A DNA stretch of 31,974 nucleotides from a virus. The stretch lies in IMG/VR virus record IMGVR_UViG_3300042455_000490, positions 1-31,974 of that record. One strand, given 5' to 3'. The position numbers and the translations under genes are program-made. The first letter of the stretch is position 1; the number at the start of each line of letters is the position of its first letter. Positions 7,126-14,149 of this stretch are shown here, piece by piece. The notes under the pieces are model-generated. The model saw only the letters and a program-made list of their open reading frames with translations, made no database searches and was not told the origin of the DNA.

Positions 7126-7522
7126 TTGGTTCTTCCTCGTCATCATCTTCTTCTTCTTGAATCAGAATGTCCAAATTGTAAATTCTATTTTTGCTGATAA
7201 ATTTCCATGGCGTAGTTTCGTCATTGGTTAGATAATGAACATACGGAAATGACAACAGATAACTAACAAAACTTTTTGTGATTGGATCACAATTGTCAAT
7301 GTCAATAATCACAGCATCGCATTGATGCGACACACTCAACATCCAATCTAAGTCCGTTTCGTTTTCGTCAAATATAAAAACGTTTATATCATCTATCAAT
7401 TGTGATAATATCTGTTGAAACTGAATCTTAGTTTCAGTACTGGGTTTGATTAACAAGTAGTTGATATTTTGATTGAACAATTTATCGGGCGGTGTTATTA
7501 GATTGAGTTTTCCTAGATTCAT
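7115..7522 (-). CDS. Unknown acidic protein upstream of bS21
   Basis: I do not recognise this 135-aa protein. It has alternating beta/alpha character with a DAVIIDIDN strand in the middle (like a receiver or Rossmann strand, but without a full motif set) and ends in a very acidic tail (15 or so Glu/Asp in the last 20 residues). ATG 7522 is taken; a TTG at 7537 would add five residues. It overlaps the upstream gene by 41 nt and the bS21 gene by 11 nt, so the three are one transcription unit. The acidic tail could mimic nucleic acid or contact basic proteins such as bS21; this is speculation. A TATAAATA copy lies about 108 nt upstream inside the previous gene. Confidence 0.6.
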   Translation of the reverse strand: MNLGKLNLITPPDKLFNQNINYLLIKPSTETKIQFQQILSQLIDDINVFIFDENETDLDWMLSVSHQCDAVIIDIDNCDPITKSFVSYLLSFPYVHYLTNDETTPWKFISKNRIYNLDILIQEEEDDDEEEPNEE

Positions 7523-7850
7523 AAATGTAATATGCAAAGTGTTCTAATTCGTCTTCAGAATATGTAGAAATTCTAGTTTTGTCTATTCTAAAATCTTTCA
7601 TAAACTGTTGAGTTTTCTCGTCGGTAACAATATTTATAATACCGTCAAATTTATCTAAAGAAAACTCACGTGTTATTCTATCTCTGGCCAAAAATATATC
7701 GTGTCGTTTTATGCGGTTCCATAAAGTAGTGTTTTGTTGTTCTGCATTTTGTACATATTCTACTCTTTGGTTTTCTTGACTTGCTGATTCTGCTGTTTGA
7801 TTATGTATTTGGTCTTTTTTTTTGAATCGTCGATTTGTTCTTGTGCCCAC
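7482..7850 (-). CDS. Unknown protein with basic N-terminus
   Basis: A 122-aa frame beginning with GTG at 7850, preceded by GAAGAGG; no later ATG would keep the body of the protein. It overlaps the membrane/coiled-coil gene by 91 nt and the next gene by 41 nt. The N-terminus is Lys/Arg/Gln-rich and low in complexity, and the C-terminal 70 residues look folded and helical ([43 protein letters not shown]). No family is recognised. The long overlap leaves the true start uncertain: translation may begin later at a non-standard codon. A TATAAATA octamer lies inside it. Confidence 0.5.
   Translation of the reverse strand: MGTRTNRRFKKKDQIHNQTAESASQENQRVEYVQNAEQQNTTLWNRIKRHDIFLARDRITREFSLDKFDGIINIVTDEKTQQFMKDFRIDKTRISTYSEDELEHFAYYIYESRKTQSNNTAR
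7631..7638 (-). promoter_or_regulatory. Intragenic TATAAATA, candidate late promoter for the bS21 group
   Basis: An exact T4-type late octamer on the minus strand inside the gene 7482-7850, 108 nt before ATG 7522. It could supply the acidic protein and bS21 late, but an intragenic AT-rich match may be chance. Confidence 0.3.
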
Positions 7851-8902
7851 TTGGCAGCCTCTTCGGCGGCTTCATTGTCTTGTGCTGGTGGAAAGTCTGT
7901 TTCAAGCACAGGTTCCGATTTAGCCACGATGGGCGTGGTATTGGTGAAATGATCAAATGGTTTTAACAAGTAAGGATGTTTGTCAAATACAGTGTCTTTA
8001 ACTTCTGGTTCATTTTTAACAATGCTGGATTTTTCAAACATCCACCCTGCTGGATGCGGATCTACAGATTCTTTTATCTGATCAATTTGTTCATCGGTTA
8101 GCGGGCCGTCGTCTGGCTCATATGCTGGTTTAATTTTTTCTTTTTCTTCTTTCAACCAACCAAAGGTCATTTGAGCGGCTAACAGCATGATAACTGCCAA
8201 CGGATCAAACACAATAACAATAAGGATAATGACCCAAGTGACTGCCTTCTCAAGAAGGTTGGCATCCGTATTGTCGCCATATACAAATGCCGCAATGTAT
8301 TTTATTGGACCAACTTCGGCTTCTACTTTGCGAATCTCGGCGGCAATCGGTGCTCGCTCTTCAGCAAGTATGCTAACTGTTTTCTGTTCGGCGGCAATCT
8401 CGGATTGAAGGCGAGCACGTTCTTTTTGTTGTGCTCGTCGTAGTGCAACTGCTTTGTCAGCACCTTTTTCGTCTTGGCTTCGACCCATAACTTGGTCCAC
8501 AGCCTCATCCATCTGTTTAAGAGCCTTACGGTTGACATCTATATTATCCTTGGCTGTTTTAATTTTTTCATCATAGATAGCAATCTTGCTGGTTACATCG
8601 CCTGACACTAGACTTTGATCACTGTGTGCTTTACTTAAGAATCCAAAGATGCCCATGCTGGTAATAAACATCAGTACCAACACCGCAGTGGTCATGTAGA
8701 TTTTCATCAACGCAGGAGCACGATGCCAATTTTCTTTTAACCAACTTGCACACACTAATTTGGCTACTTCTAAACTGCCACCCATAATATAGATAGGAAT
8801 AGCGGCAGCGGCAAAGATAGCGGCAAGACCGATGACAGAATAATAAATGGCCACTGCTGATATAATCAGGCCAGTGGCCAACAAAAGCACTGCTAATATC
8901 AT
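7760..8902 (-). CDS. Membrane protein with central coiled coil
   Basis: The 380-aa protein has hydrophobic segments at about 1-20, 23-42 and 66-90, a long charged helical region at about 95-205 with heptad-like spacing (KIAIYDEKIKTAKDNI, RARLQSEIAAEQKTVSI, AEIRKVEAEV), another membrane segment at about 220-247, and a hydrophilic acidic C-terminal tail. Such coil-containing membrane proteins recur in uncultured marine myoviruses without a known role. Topology suggests the coil loops out between membrane segments, possibly in the periplasm, and the tail lies on the same side as the N-terminal loop. It ends inside the next gene by 91 nt. It could act in superinfection exclusion or lysis timing; nothing proves that. 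Confidence 0.75.
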   Translation of the reverse strand: MILAVLLLATGLIISAVAIYYSVIGLAAIFAAAAIPIYIMGGSLEVAKLVCASWLKENWHRAPALMKIYMTTAVLVLMFITSMGIFGFLSKAHSDQSLVSGDVTSKIAIYDEKIKTAKDNIDVNRKALKQMDEAVDQVMGRSQDEKGADKAVALRRAQQKERARLQSEIAAEQKTVSILAEERAPIAAEIRKVEAEVGPIKYIAAFVYGDNTDANLLEKAVTWVIILIVIVFDPLAVIMLLAAQMTFGWLKEEKEKIKPAYEPDDGPLTDEQIDQIKESVDPHPAGWMFEKSSIVKNEPEVKDTVFDKHPYLLKPFDHFTNTTPIVAKSEPVLETDFPPAQDNEAAEEAAKWAQEQIDDSKKKTKYIIKQQNQQVKKTKE

Positions 8903-8908
8903 TGTTGA

Positions 8909-9571
8909 TTATGCAGTCTGTGTCAAATTAGCCTCAACTGCTACCGAGACATCGGCAAAAACGTTTGCTGGAGTGTCTGGTTGAGTAATCGTGATGGCTT
9001 CTTGAAATGACGAGTCATTGCCAGTTGGATCCATAGTTCTATAAGTTTTAGTGTACCCGCTAGCACCACCACGAGTAATTCCTCTAGTCACTGCTTCTTG
9101 GATACAGTCTTCTATAGCGGTAGCCAAACTGCCTGCAGATAATGCTTCAAATGTGCTAGTGGTCAGTGTGGTTGAACCGTCACTCAATGTGCCAGCGCCA
9201 ATGATTTTTTGCCAACCGCCTAGCACATATTCTTCTTGTGCATAGCCAACAGTAAAACTTAAACTGGTAGTAATGTCGTCTGACTCGTCTAGTGTGCTAG
9301 GTCCTGATTCTAAACTAGTAATATCTAAAATCATAGGTTGGCTGAATCTGCTCAATTCGTCTATAATCGCTTGCCAACGCATGTTGCCACGTGCTCTACG
9401 ACGGCTGTTGTTCAAACTAGTTGGTAATGTTGTAAATGAGTTAAAATCATCTACTTCAACACCGCCCGATGTGTCTAATGTAGCGGTAGTTGGGTAACCG
9501 CTTGCATCAATAGAGATGCGATAAAAATTTGGGGTTAGTTGATCTTGTGTGTTTTGAAATCCTGATGCCAT
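8909..9571 (-). CDS. Probable virion structural protein
   Basis: A 220-aa protein rich in Ser, Thr, Gly and small residues with beta-type alternation and no signal peptide or membrane segment, as in phage tail or capsid decoration proteins. No named family is recognised. The start has a strong leader: late-promoter-like GACTAAATA ending 21 nt upstream and AGAGGACC ribosome site between, which fits high late expression of a virion component. It is followed 6 nt later by the membrane/coiled-coil gene. Mass spectrometry of virions would settle its role. Confidence 0.6.
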   Translation of the reverse strand: MASGFQNTQDQLTPNFYRISIDASGYPTTATLDTSGGVEVDDFNSFTTLPTSLNNSRRRARGNMRWQAIIDELSRFSQPMILDITSLESGPSTLDESDDITTSLSFTVGYAQEEYVLGGWQKIIGAGTLSDGSTTLTTSTFEALSAGSLATAIEDCIQEAVTRGITRGGASGYTKTYRTMDPTGNDSSFQEAITITQPDTPANVFADVSVAVEANLTQTA

Positions 9572-9592
9572 GTTATGGTCCTCTTTATATAA

Positions 9593-9600
9593 TATTTAGT
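9593..9600 (-). promoter_or_regulatory. Late-promoter-like octamer ACTAAATA
   Basis: Minus-strand ACTAAATA ends 21 nt before the ATG at 9571, abutting the end of the candidate holin gene, and is followed by a good ribosome binding site. Confidence 0.6.
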
Positions 9601-9920
9601 CACTTAAAGATGATCAAAGCCATTAACATTGCCTGTACAAAGAATCCAAAGCCAATGGTAATGATGTTCAACAAATCTTTAGCAATAACTGATCGCACAA
9701 AAAACGTAAACAGACCCAGCCACATTAGGGCAATCATGTCAACCGGTGGTAATTTTTCAGTTAGCCCTGTTAATACTGCAATCAAGGTAGGAATAGTGGC
9801 TAAATGTACCAGTATAACTCCAACCCAGCCCAATGTTTCTGCTGACAAATGCCCAATGTTCTCTGTAACACTGTCGCGCATTTTCTTTAAATTTACCAAT
9901 TCTCTCAAACTAACTTGCAT
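9600..9920 (-). CDS. Small membrane protein, candidate holin
   Basis: The 106-aa protein has a charged N-terminal helix (1-28) and about three membrane segments (roughly 30-52, 58-76, 82-105). It starts 9 nt after the SleB endolysin gene with an AAGGAAAA ribosome site, so both are read from one transcript. Size, three membrane helices and linkage to an endolysin are the usual signs of a class I holin, which opens the inner membrane at lysis. There is no holin family motif I can name. A second candidate (24010-24315) lies elsewhere in the window, so the assignment is tentative. Confidence 0.55.
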   Translation of the reverse strand: MQVSLRELVNLKKMRDSVTENIGHLSAETLGWVGVILVHLATIPTLIAVLTGLTEKLPPVDMIALMWLGLFTFFVRSVIAKDLLNIITIGFGFFVQAMLMALIIFK

Positions 9921-9929
9921 GATTTTTCC

Positions 9930-10460
9930 TTATTTGTAAAATACGTGTCCGCCAATTTGGGCTACTTTTTCTCTATCCCATTTTGGATTTATGTGTGTAG
10001 CATGAAAATACAGAGCATTTTTCAAACTGGGCAGTCTAAAATTTTCCAACAGTACCTGACGTGCTACTAACTCACTTTCTCGAAATACTGCGATGTTTTT
10101 TGGTTTAACACCACTGGCTTGCTGACAGTACCAACTGAATTGGCAAAGTACCTTTTCGTAAACTACGTTCTTTTGATAGACCACTTGGCAGATATCTTTT
10201 GGAAATTTTCCACTTTCTGCACGATTGATAGTGACCTGGGCCACTGCTACTTTACCTTCGAAGGACTCGCCTCCTGCTTCAAAATAGATATTTTTTGCCA
10301 GACATTCTAACTGTTTGTTTCTAACATCTGCTGTGATAACACTAGTTGACATTGTCAACTGCTTTGCTGGATCAAGTTTATACTTGATTGCTTTGTATCC
10401 AATAAATCCTGCTACTGCTAGACCTATCAATACAAGTAAGACTTTTATGAAAATTTTCAT
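9930..10460 (-). CDS. SleB-type cell wall hydrolase (endolysin)
   Basis: The 176-aa protein carries a Hydrolase_2/SleB domain at about residues 48-176: AKNIYFEAGGES with the catalytic Glu61, VAVAQVTINR, FPKDICQVVYQ, FSWYC, LYFHATHINPKW and the C-terminal GGHVFYK. These enzymes cleave peptidoglycan glycan strands. A hydrophobic stretch at 5-22 without a clear cleavage site suggests a signal-anchor, as in SAR-type or inner-membrane-tethered endolysins, so export may be Sec-dependent. AAGGAAAAAC precedes the ATG. The candidate holin follows. No spanin pair was recognised nearby. Confidence 0.88.
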   Translation of the reverse strand: MKIFIKVLLVLIGLAVAGFIGYKAIKYKLDPAKQLTMSTSVITADVRNKQLECLAKNIYFEAGGESFEGKVAVAQVTINRAESGKFPKDICQVVYQKNVVYEKVLCQFSWYCQQASGVKPKNIAVFRESELVARQVLLENFRLPSLKNALYFHATHINPKWDREKVAQIGGHVFYK

Positions 10461-10512
10461 TGTTTTTCCTTTACTTGATTGGGTAAATTAGTTATAACCA
10501 GAAATGAACCAA

Positions 10513-10908
10513 TTATCTGCGCATTTTTGAAATGTCAACAGCCTGCTCATCACTAAACACTGGTACTGCATTGCTTTTATGCATAGTAGCAATACCCTTA
10601 ACTTTGGTTCCTGTATAAACAGGACTAGGCTTCAACAGAGCATTGCCACCAGTATCAACACTTCGAATATGTGAAGTAGTATTGCGGCCTTCTGGAATGG
10701 CAAGACTGTAAGAGTCTGTTAGCGGTGCGGCACTCATGGCTCGCTTACGCTTTTTGTCTTCAATCTCTACAGCCCATTTCTTCTGTAGTTCTTTCCACGA
10801 TTCGTCCAACGCTCTGGCTTTGCGAGCATGTTCTGCAGAAGCAAATTTTTGTTTGCCTTTCTTCTTGCCTGTGGTACTAAGCCAAGGTCCTTCCAAATGC
10901 ATAGTCAT
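10513..10908 (-). CDS. Unknown basic protein with its own early promoter
   Basis: I do not recognise this 131-aa protein. Its N-terminal half is basic and helical (GKKKGKQKFASAEHARKARALDESWKELQKKW broken here into Lys/Arg-rich blocks at about 12-60); the C-terminal half is Ser/Thr/Pro-containing and probably extended, ending SKMRR. An alternative ATG two codons in (10902) is possible. It has a near-consensus sigma-70 promoter, so early expression is expected. The basic character suits nucleic-acid binding, but no motif proves it. Confidence 0.6.
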   Translation of the reverse strand: MTMHLEGPWLSTTGKKKGKQKFASAEHARKARALDESWKELQKKWAVEIEDKKRKRAMSAAPLTDSYSLAIPEGRNTTSHIRSVDTGGNALLKPSPVYTGTKVKGIATMHKSNAVPVFSDEQAVDISKMRR

Positions 10909-10937
10909 AATACGCCAACTGTTGTTAGTATGTGTGT

Positions 10938-10966
10938 ATTATAGCACAAATGGTCGCACCAGTCAA
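10938..10966 (-). promoter_or_regulatory. Sigma-70 promoter before the unknown basic protein
   Basis: Minus strand: -35 TTGACT (10961-10966), 17-nt spacer, -10 TATAAT (10938-10943), 29 nt before the ATG at 10908. One mismatch from full consensus. Confidence 0.82.
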
Positions 10967-10986
10967 CAGTTTTGACTATGTTTAGA

Positions 10987-11316
10987 TTACGATCGATTGG
11001 CTACTAGGGTCAACATGTCTTCGTAATCCATACCGCTGAGTTGATCTCCCAACTCCATTACACAGTCTTCGGCTGTTTCCCAACCCGATATACCCAAAAG
11101 TTCATAAACTTCGCGTTTAGATACTTCTTCTGCCCGCATGTAGCATACCCAAAGTACTGTGACAAATCCCAAAGTGAAAATTGTTTCTTGGTCAACTACG
11201 TAGTGTCTCTCGGCCCAATCAATAGTTTGATTGAGATAATAGTTTAAATCTTCCAGACGATTTTCCATCTGTGCTATCCAATATTGAGTGTCATTCCTAG
11301 TCCAATATTTTGTCAT
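10987..11316 (-). CDS. Unknown small acidic protein in the isc operon
   Basis: A 109-aa, mostly helical, acidic protein rich in Tyr and Trp ([25 protein letters not shown] region at 4-28), with a hydrophobic helix at about 46-60 and two Cys. No family is recognised. Its ATG overlaps the iscA stop (ATGA), making it the last gene of the His-rich/iscU/iscA operon. By position it could be an Fe-S cluster partner or regulator (small acidic IscX/Fdx-like roles come to mind), but it lacks the motifs of IscX and of ferredoxin, so this is not claimed. Confidence 0.6.
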   Translation of the reverse strand: MTKYWTRNDTQYWIAQMENRLEDLNYYLNQTIDWAERHYVVDQETIFTLGFVTVLWVCYMRAEEVSKREVYELLGISGWETAEDCVMELGDQLSGMDYEDMLTLVANRS

Positions 11317-11633
11317 ACTCTGAAACTTTCACCACATCCGCAACGATCACGTTCATTTGGATTGCGAAACTCGAAACCTTCATTCAGCCCGTTTCGAACC
11401 CAATCCACTTCCACACCTTGGATATACGCAAGACTTTTTGGATCAACAAATAACTTGCATCCCTGGCTTTCAAAACATTGATCGTCTGTAGTTAGACTAT
11501 CTACATATTCCAACACATAGGCAAGGCCACTGCATCCTGTAGTTTTTACACCTAGTCGGATGCCCACACCTCGTCCACGTTTAGTCAACTGCTGTTTTAT
11601 TTTTTTAGCCGCTGTGTCGGTTACGGTAATCAT
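11313..11633 (-). CDS. iscA: A-type Fe-S carrier IscA
   Basis: The 106-aa protein is an HesB/IscA family member with all three ligand cysteines: Cys34 in [14 protein letters not shown], and Cys98 and Cys100 in the C-terminal [10 protein letters not shown]. The context [17 protein letters not shown] and NEGFEF resembles proteobacterial IscA more than ErpA or SufA. It receives clusters from IscU and passes them to targets, or binds iron. The start lies 29 nt inside iscU; the stop overlaps the next start. No defect is visible, so it should be active. Confidence 0.93.
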   Translation of the reverse strand: MITVTDTAAKKIKQQLTKRGRGVGIRLGVKTTGCSGLAYVLEYVDSLTTDDQCFESQGCKLFVDPKSLAYIQGVEVDWVRNGLNEGFEFRNPNERDRCGCGESFRV

Positions 11634-11991
11634 TTACGGCTGCTTTGATGGCATCTTCAGCCAATATTGAACAATGTATCTTAACTGGCGGTAGGGCTAG
11701 TTCTTCGGCGATTTCGGAGTTTTTAATTGCTCCGGCTTGGTCAAGTGTTTTTCCTTTGACCCATTCCGTAATGAGGCTTGAACTCGCGATAGCCGATCCG
11801 CAGCCATACGTTTTAAATTTTGCATCTGTAATAATACCTGTATCATGATCAACCTTTATCTGTAGTTTCATTACGTCGCCGCAAGCAGGTGCGCCAACCA
11901 TACCAGTACCAACACTAGGATCACTCTTGTCAAAAGATCCGACATTCCTGGGATTTTCATAGTGGTCTACAACCTTATCTGAGTATGCCAT
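11605..11991 (-). CDS. iscU: Fe-S cluster scaffold IscU
   Basis: From ATG 11991 the product is 128 aa, and closely follows proteobacterial IscU. The three ligand cysteines are Cys37 (PACGD, with Asp39), Cys64 (YGCGSA) and Cys107 (KIHCSIL), and the LPPVK motif recognised by the Hsp70 HscA is intact. IscU assembles [2Fe-2S] clusters with sulfur from IscS; no iscS, hscB, hscA or fdx is in the window, so host partners would be used. A TTG four codons upstream is possible but the family N-terminus MAYSDKV fits 11991. The ATG shares one base with the stop of the secreted His-rich gene. Strong similarity to host-type IscU suggests relatively recent capture from an ISC-containing bacterium. Confidence 0.95.
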   Translation of the reverse strand: MAYSDKVVDHYENPRNVGSFDKSDPSVGTGMVGAPACGDVMKLQIKVDHDTGIITDAKFKTYGCGSAIASSSLITEWVKGKTLDQAGAIKNSEIAEELALPPVKIHCSILAEDAIKAAVNDYRNRHSG

Positions 11992-12290
11992 TATTGTGTA
12001 CAAGTCCTTTCACGATAGACTTGTCCATCGGAATTTTGTATTTCTTTCCACTCAGTACAAACTGTTTGACGTTGTATGATTACTGACTGCGGTGGTTGTA
12101 CTATTATAGGAGACTGTTGATTCTCTCTAGCAATTACTGCACCTGCGATTCCGCCAATGACCAACGGTGCTACCCAGTAACCAAAGCCTGGACCCGCATG
12201 ACGATGGCCATGATGACGCCAGTGATGATTATGTTGAGCGAATGCTGTGGCACTGACCGTTAGTAACAGAACAGTTAAAAGTTTTTTCAT
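11991..12290 (-). CDS. Exported His-rich protein with glycine zipper
   Basis: A 99-aa protein with a clear signal peptide (1-18, ending AFA before Gln19). The mature N-terminus has seven His in residues 20-31, a likely metal or heme-binding stretch, then a Gly-rich hydrophobic segment at about 33-55 (VIGGIAGAVIA, a glycine-zipper pattern), a Pro/Gln linker and a C-terminal part with two Cys that may form a disulfide. The family is not recognised beyond resemblance to small YMGG/glycine-zipper envelope proteins. Its stop and the iscU start share one base, so envelope metal binder and cluster scaffold are translated together. Periplasmic iron or heme handling is an attractive but unproven reading. 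Confidence 0.72.
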   Translation of the reverse strand: MKKLLTVLLLTVSATAFAQHNHHWRHHGHRHAGPGFGYWVAPLVIGGIAGAVIARENQQSPIIVQPPQSVIIQRQTVCTEWKEIQNSDGQVYRERTCTQ

Positions 12291-12316
12291 ATTATACCCC
12301 TTGTAAGTATATAACG

Positions 12317-12324
12317 TATTTACC
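12317..12324 (-). promoter_or_regulatory. Late-promoter-like octamer GGTAAATA before the isc operon
   Basis: Minus-strand GGTAAATA ends 26 nt before the ATG at 12290. It departs from the TATAAATA consensus at two positions and is the weakest of the well-spaced copies. Confidence 0.4.
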
Positions 12325-12342
12325 CGGGGATTTGTTGACAGA

Positions 12343-12543
12343 TTACTTGCCCGATGCTTCTTTACGTGCGTTTTTAGTTGCTGTTACATCGTTACGAGTT
12401 TCTTTGCACAACTTAGCCAAGTCTTGGCAAGCCTTGCGAACACGGGTGCCGGCAGCGCCAACTTCCTTGTCATAGAACTTTTCGAAGTCTGACTCCATTG
12501 CTTCTACGATTTTTGTGAACTCTTGATATTTGTTTGCTGACAT
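12343..12543 (-). CDS. Hc1-like histone H1 homologue
   Basis: The 66-aa protein matches the Hc1/bacterial histone H1-like family: an N-terminal helix with FTKIVEAMESDFEKFYDKE, then AGTRVRKACQDLAKLCKETRNDV and a short basic tail. Full Hc1 proteins have long Lys-rich tails; here the tail is only about 15 residues. Such proteins bind DNA and condense the nucleoid in chlamydiae and occur widely in Bacteroidetes; phage copies are known. An AAGGAG site precedes the ATG. Role in packaging or host nucleoid remodelling is inferred. The two Cys in the helix are unusual for the family. Confidence 0.75.
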   Translation of the reverse strand: MSANKYQEFTKIVEAMESDFEKFYDKEVGAAGTRVRKACQDLAKLCKETRNDVTATKNARKEASGK

Positions 12544-12571
12544 AATTGTCTCCTTGTTGTTATATTAGTTA

Positions 12572-12763
12572 TTACCAGTGACGAATTGTGTTTGCAATAA
12601 TGAAGCAACACGTTATCACATGTATGATGACCCAGAAGGTCTTTAAAAACAACGCTATACGTGCTTCTCTTAAAGTAAGTATAGGTGTATCTGGACGGTC
12701 TTCGTCGGTTTGACCCATTAAATGACCTGTGGCTCTCGCCCAAACTTTCTCTAAACTGTTCAT
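12572..12763 (-). CDS. Small single-pass membrane protein conserved in T4-like marine phages
   Basis: A 63-aa protein: hydrophilic N-terminal half (residues 1-32) with LEKVWARATGH and DRPDTPILT, then one hydrophobic helix (36-59) ending in IANTIRHW. I recall this layout and ending from hypothetical proteins of T4-like cyanophages, but give no function. The ATG overlaps the stop of the deoxyribonucleotidase gene in ATGA. It was chosen over an overlapping frame at 12504-12743 because of this coupling and the regular membrane segment. Confidence 0.7.
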   Translation of the reverse strand: MNSLEKVWARATGHLMGQTDEDRPDTPILTLREARIALFLKTFWVIIHVITCCFIIANTIRHW

Positions 12764-13260
12764 GTTAGATCAAGTTGCTTCTCCAACCAAGGCTTACAGT
12801 TGGCCCAAGTTGTAAAGATGTGTGCTACACCGCCAGCGTCTTCCCATTCTTTACAGTTACTGTGTCTATCGTCGATCAAGATGTCACCTGCATTTTTACA
12901 GTGGCGCCATTTGTCGTAACTGAATGGTCCAATAGTAACTGGTACTCCGGGGAAGTGATCATTGGCCCACATAACTTTGTCACTCACAGCCATAGGCATT
13001 GAGTAGTCGTGTGGTAATGCTGTTAGAAAGCGCAAATGATACTGTGGATTTTTTTCAATGTAGGCCTTACACATATCGACCATTTCGTGTGCGCCCTCCA
13101 TCAAAGGCAAGTTACGATAGAATCGCATGTCGTCTTTGACTCGATCCCACTCTTCTTGCGGAATACGTTCGCCGTCTTTGTCCCAACGCTTCTTAAGAAC
13201 TTGTTGTGCATGTGCATGCCAATCTGCAACGACATCGTCCATGTCTAAATAAATGTTCAT
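12760..13260 (-). CDS. 5'(3')-deoxyribonucleotidase (HAD superfamily)
   Basis: The 166-aa protein has HAD motif I in YLDMDDVVADW (4-14), with nucleophile Asp6 and acid/base Asp8, and the later acidic pair in DILIDDRHSNC near 131-141. Length and motifs match the NT5C type of pyrimidine 5'-nucleotidases, which remove phosphate from deoxyribonucleoside monophosphates. In a phage this could adjust dNMP pools during host DNA breakdown and replication. It stands downstream of the ribonucleotide reductase operon and overlaps the next gene by 4 nt. Other HAD phosphatase substrates are possible. Confidence 0.82.
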   Translation of the reverse strand: MNIYLDMDDVVADWHAHAQQVLKKRWDKDGERIPQEEWDRVKDDMRFYRNLPLMEGAHEMVDMCKAYIEKNPQYHLRFLTALPHDYSMPMAVSDKVMWANDHFPGVPVTIGPFSYDKWRHCKNAGDILIDDRHSNCKEWEDAGGVAHIFTTWANCKPWLEKQLDLT

Positions 13261-13273
13261 TTGATGTATCTAA

Positions 13274-13570
13274 TTAATCTGCAAATACAGTCGAAGATCC
13301 TGAAGTTATCGATCCAGCATCAGCCGAATCCCCAACTCGGGCAATAGGTTTACCATTGACAAACACAGTGCCTGATCCTGAATTAACAACAGCAGTATGA
13401 GTAACCGAACAACCCGTGCCAGTCAATCTGTGAACTACTGTAGGATCGCCTTGACGCTCAACACCTAATCCCTCAACAAACACATCACCCGATGGCCCTG
13501 TGAGTGTTGTAGTTCCGTCACATCCATGACCTGTAGAAATTGAATCACCGATTCTTGCTATTGCTGGCAT
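13274..13570 (-). CDS. PAAR-domain tail spike tip protein
   Basis: The 98-aa protein is a PAAR-repeat protein: MPAIARIGDSISTGHGC at the start, GDPTVVH in the middle and GKPIARVGDSADAGSITSGSSTVFAD at the end (given here in parts), with His15, His47 and Cys54 among possible metal ligands. PAAR proteins cap the central spike of contractile tails (gp5.4 in T4) and sharpen it for membrane piercing. It confirms a contractile-tail (myovirus) genome. It sits just after an unknown small gene and before the deoxyribonucleotidase. Confidence 0.92.
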   Translation of the reverse strand: MPAIARIGDSISTGHGCDGTTTLTGPSGDVFVEGLGVERQGDPTVVHRLTGTGCSVTHTAVVNSGSGTVFVNGKPIARVGDSADAGSITSGSSTVFAD

Positions 13571-13574
13571 AATA

Positions 13575-13892
13575 TTATCCTGTTACAATACTGCCCGCTG
13601 ATACAGGTTGTATACCAGTGGTTTGAAATGTATATTGATCTGCTACTTCTTTGGCTGTTTCGCCTTTGGTCATAACCAGTTGTTTGTTGATACCGTAGTT
13701 CTTATCCGGATCGGTAGTCATCATCAACGGTGCAAACGCAGGCCCCTTGGCAGTCATGGCCAACATCAAAGGTCTACCCACCACCAATTCTGACATGTCT
13801 TCACTGACATATTTTCCAATTATTTCTTCACCTGAGGTGATTTTAAGTGATATGATATCACCAACTGCAAATTTTGATTTTTCAAATAACAT
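13575..13892 (-). CDS. Unknown small protein with SH3/LSm-like start
   Basis: A 105-aa protein whose N-terminal 50 residues alternate as short strands (FAVGDIISLKITSGEEIIGKYVSE, then LVVGRPLMLAM), like an Sm/SH3-type barrel; the rest is Met-rich and ends flexible. I have seen comparable proteins beside PAAR genes in marine T4-like phages but know no function. Its ATG shares one base with the glutaredoxin stop (TAATG). The LSm-like reading is only a pattern impression. Confidence 0.65.
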   Translation of the reverse strand: MLFEKSKFAVGDIISLKITSGEEIIGKYVSEDMSELVVGRPLMLAMTAKGPAFAPLMMTTDPDKNYGINKQLVMTKGETAKEVADQYTFQTTGIQPVSAGSIVTG

Positions 13893-14149
13893 TAAATTTC
13901 TCCGTCTCCGTATCCTACTATATTATCACGGTCTAATAATTTTTTAAGATCATTAAATCCCCCAATGACATCGCCATTGATTACAATTTGTGGCAATGTT
14001 CTAGCAGCAGGTATGTGTTCCAACAACTCTTCTTTAGTCCAACCGTCGCCTATTTTACGCTCTTCAAAGGTAATATTTTTTTGTTGCAACAATGACTTGG
14101 CTTGATCACAATACGGGCAATGATATTTGCTCCAAACAACAACTTTCAT
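13892..14149 (-). CDS. grx: Glutaredoxin
   Basis: The 85-aa dithiol glutaredoxin has the active site CPYC (Cys11-Cys14), the cis-proline loop TLPQIVI (Pro53) and GGFNDL (63-68) for glutathione binding. It follows nrdA-nrdB in the same transcript and is the expected hydrogen donor that re-reduces ribonucleotide reductase. It may also carry Fe-S clusters, though CPYC enzymes do so rarely. It begins directly after the stop of a 56-aa gene and ends in a TAATG overlap with the next. Confidence 0.93.
   Translation of the reverse strand: MKVVVWSKYHCPYCDQAKSLLQQKNITFEERKIGDGWTKEELLEHIPAARTLPQIVINGDVIGGFNDLKKLLDRDNIVGYGDGEI

Noticed and set aside
7115-7850. Programmed frameshift joining the two unknown genes before bS21
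   Set aside because: The two frames overlap by 41 nt, but no slippery heptamer was seen and the second has its own ATG; ordinary overlapping genes are simpler.
12504-12743. 79-aa reading frame overlapping the small membrane protein
   Set aside because: Low-quality composition, no ribosome site, and the frame 12572-12763 is coupled to its neighbour by ATGA and has a regular membrane helix.
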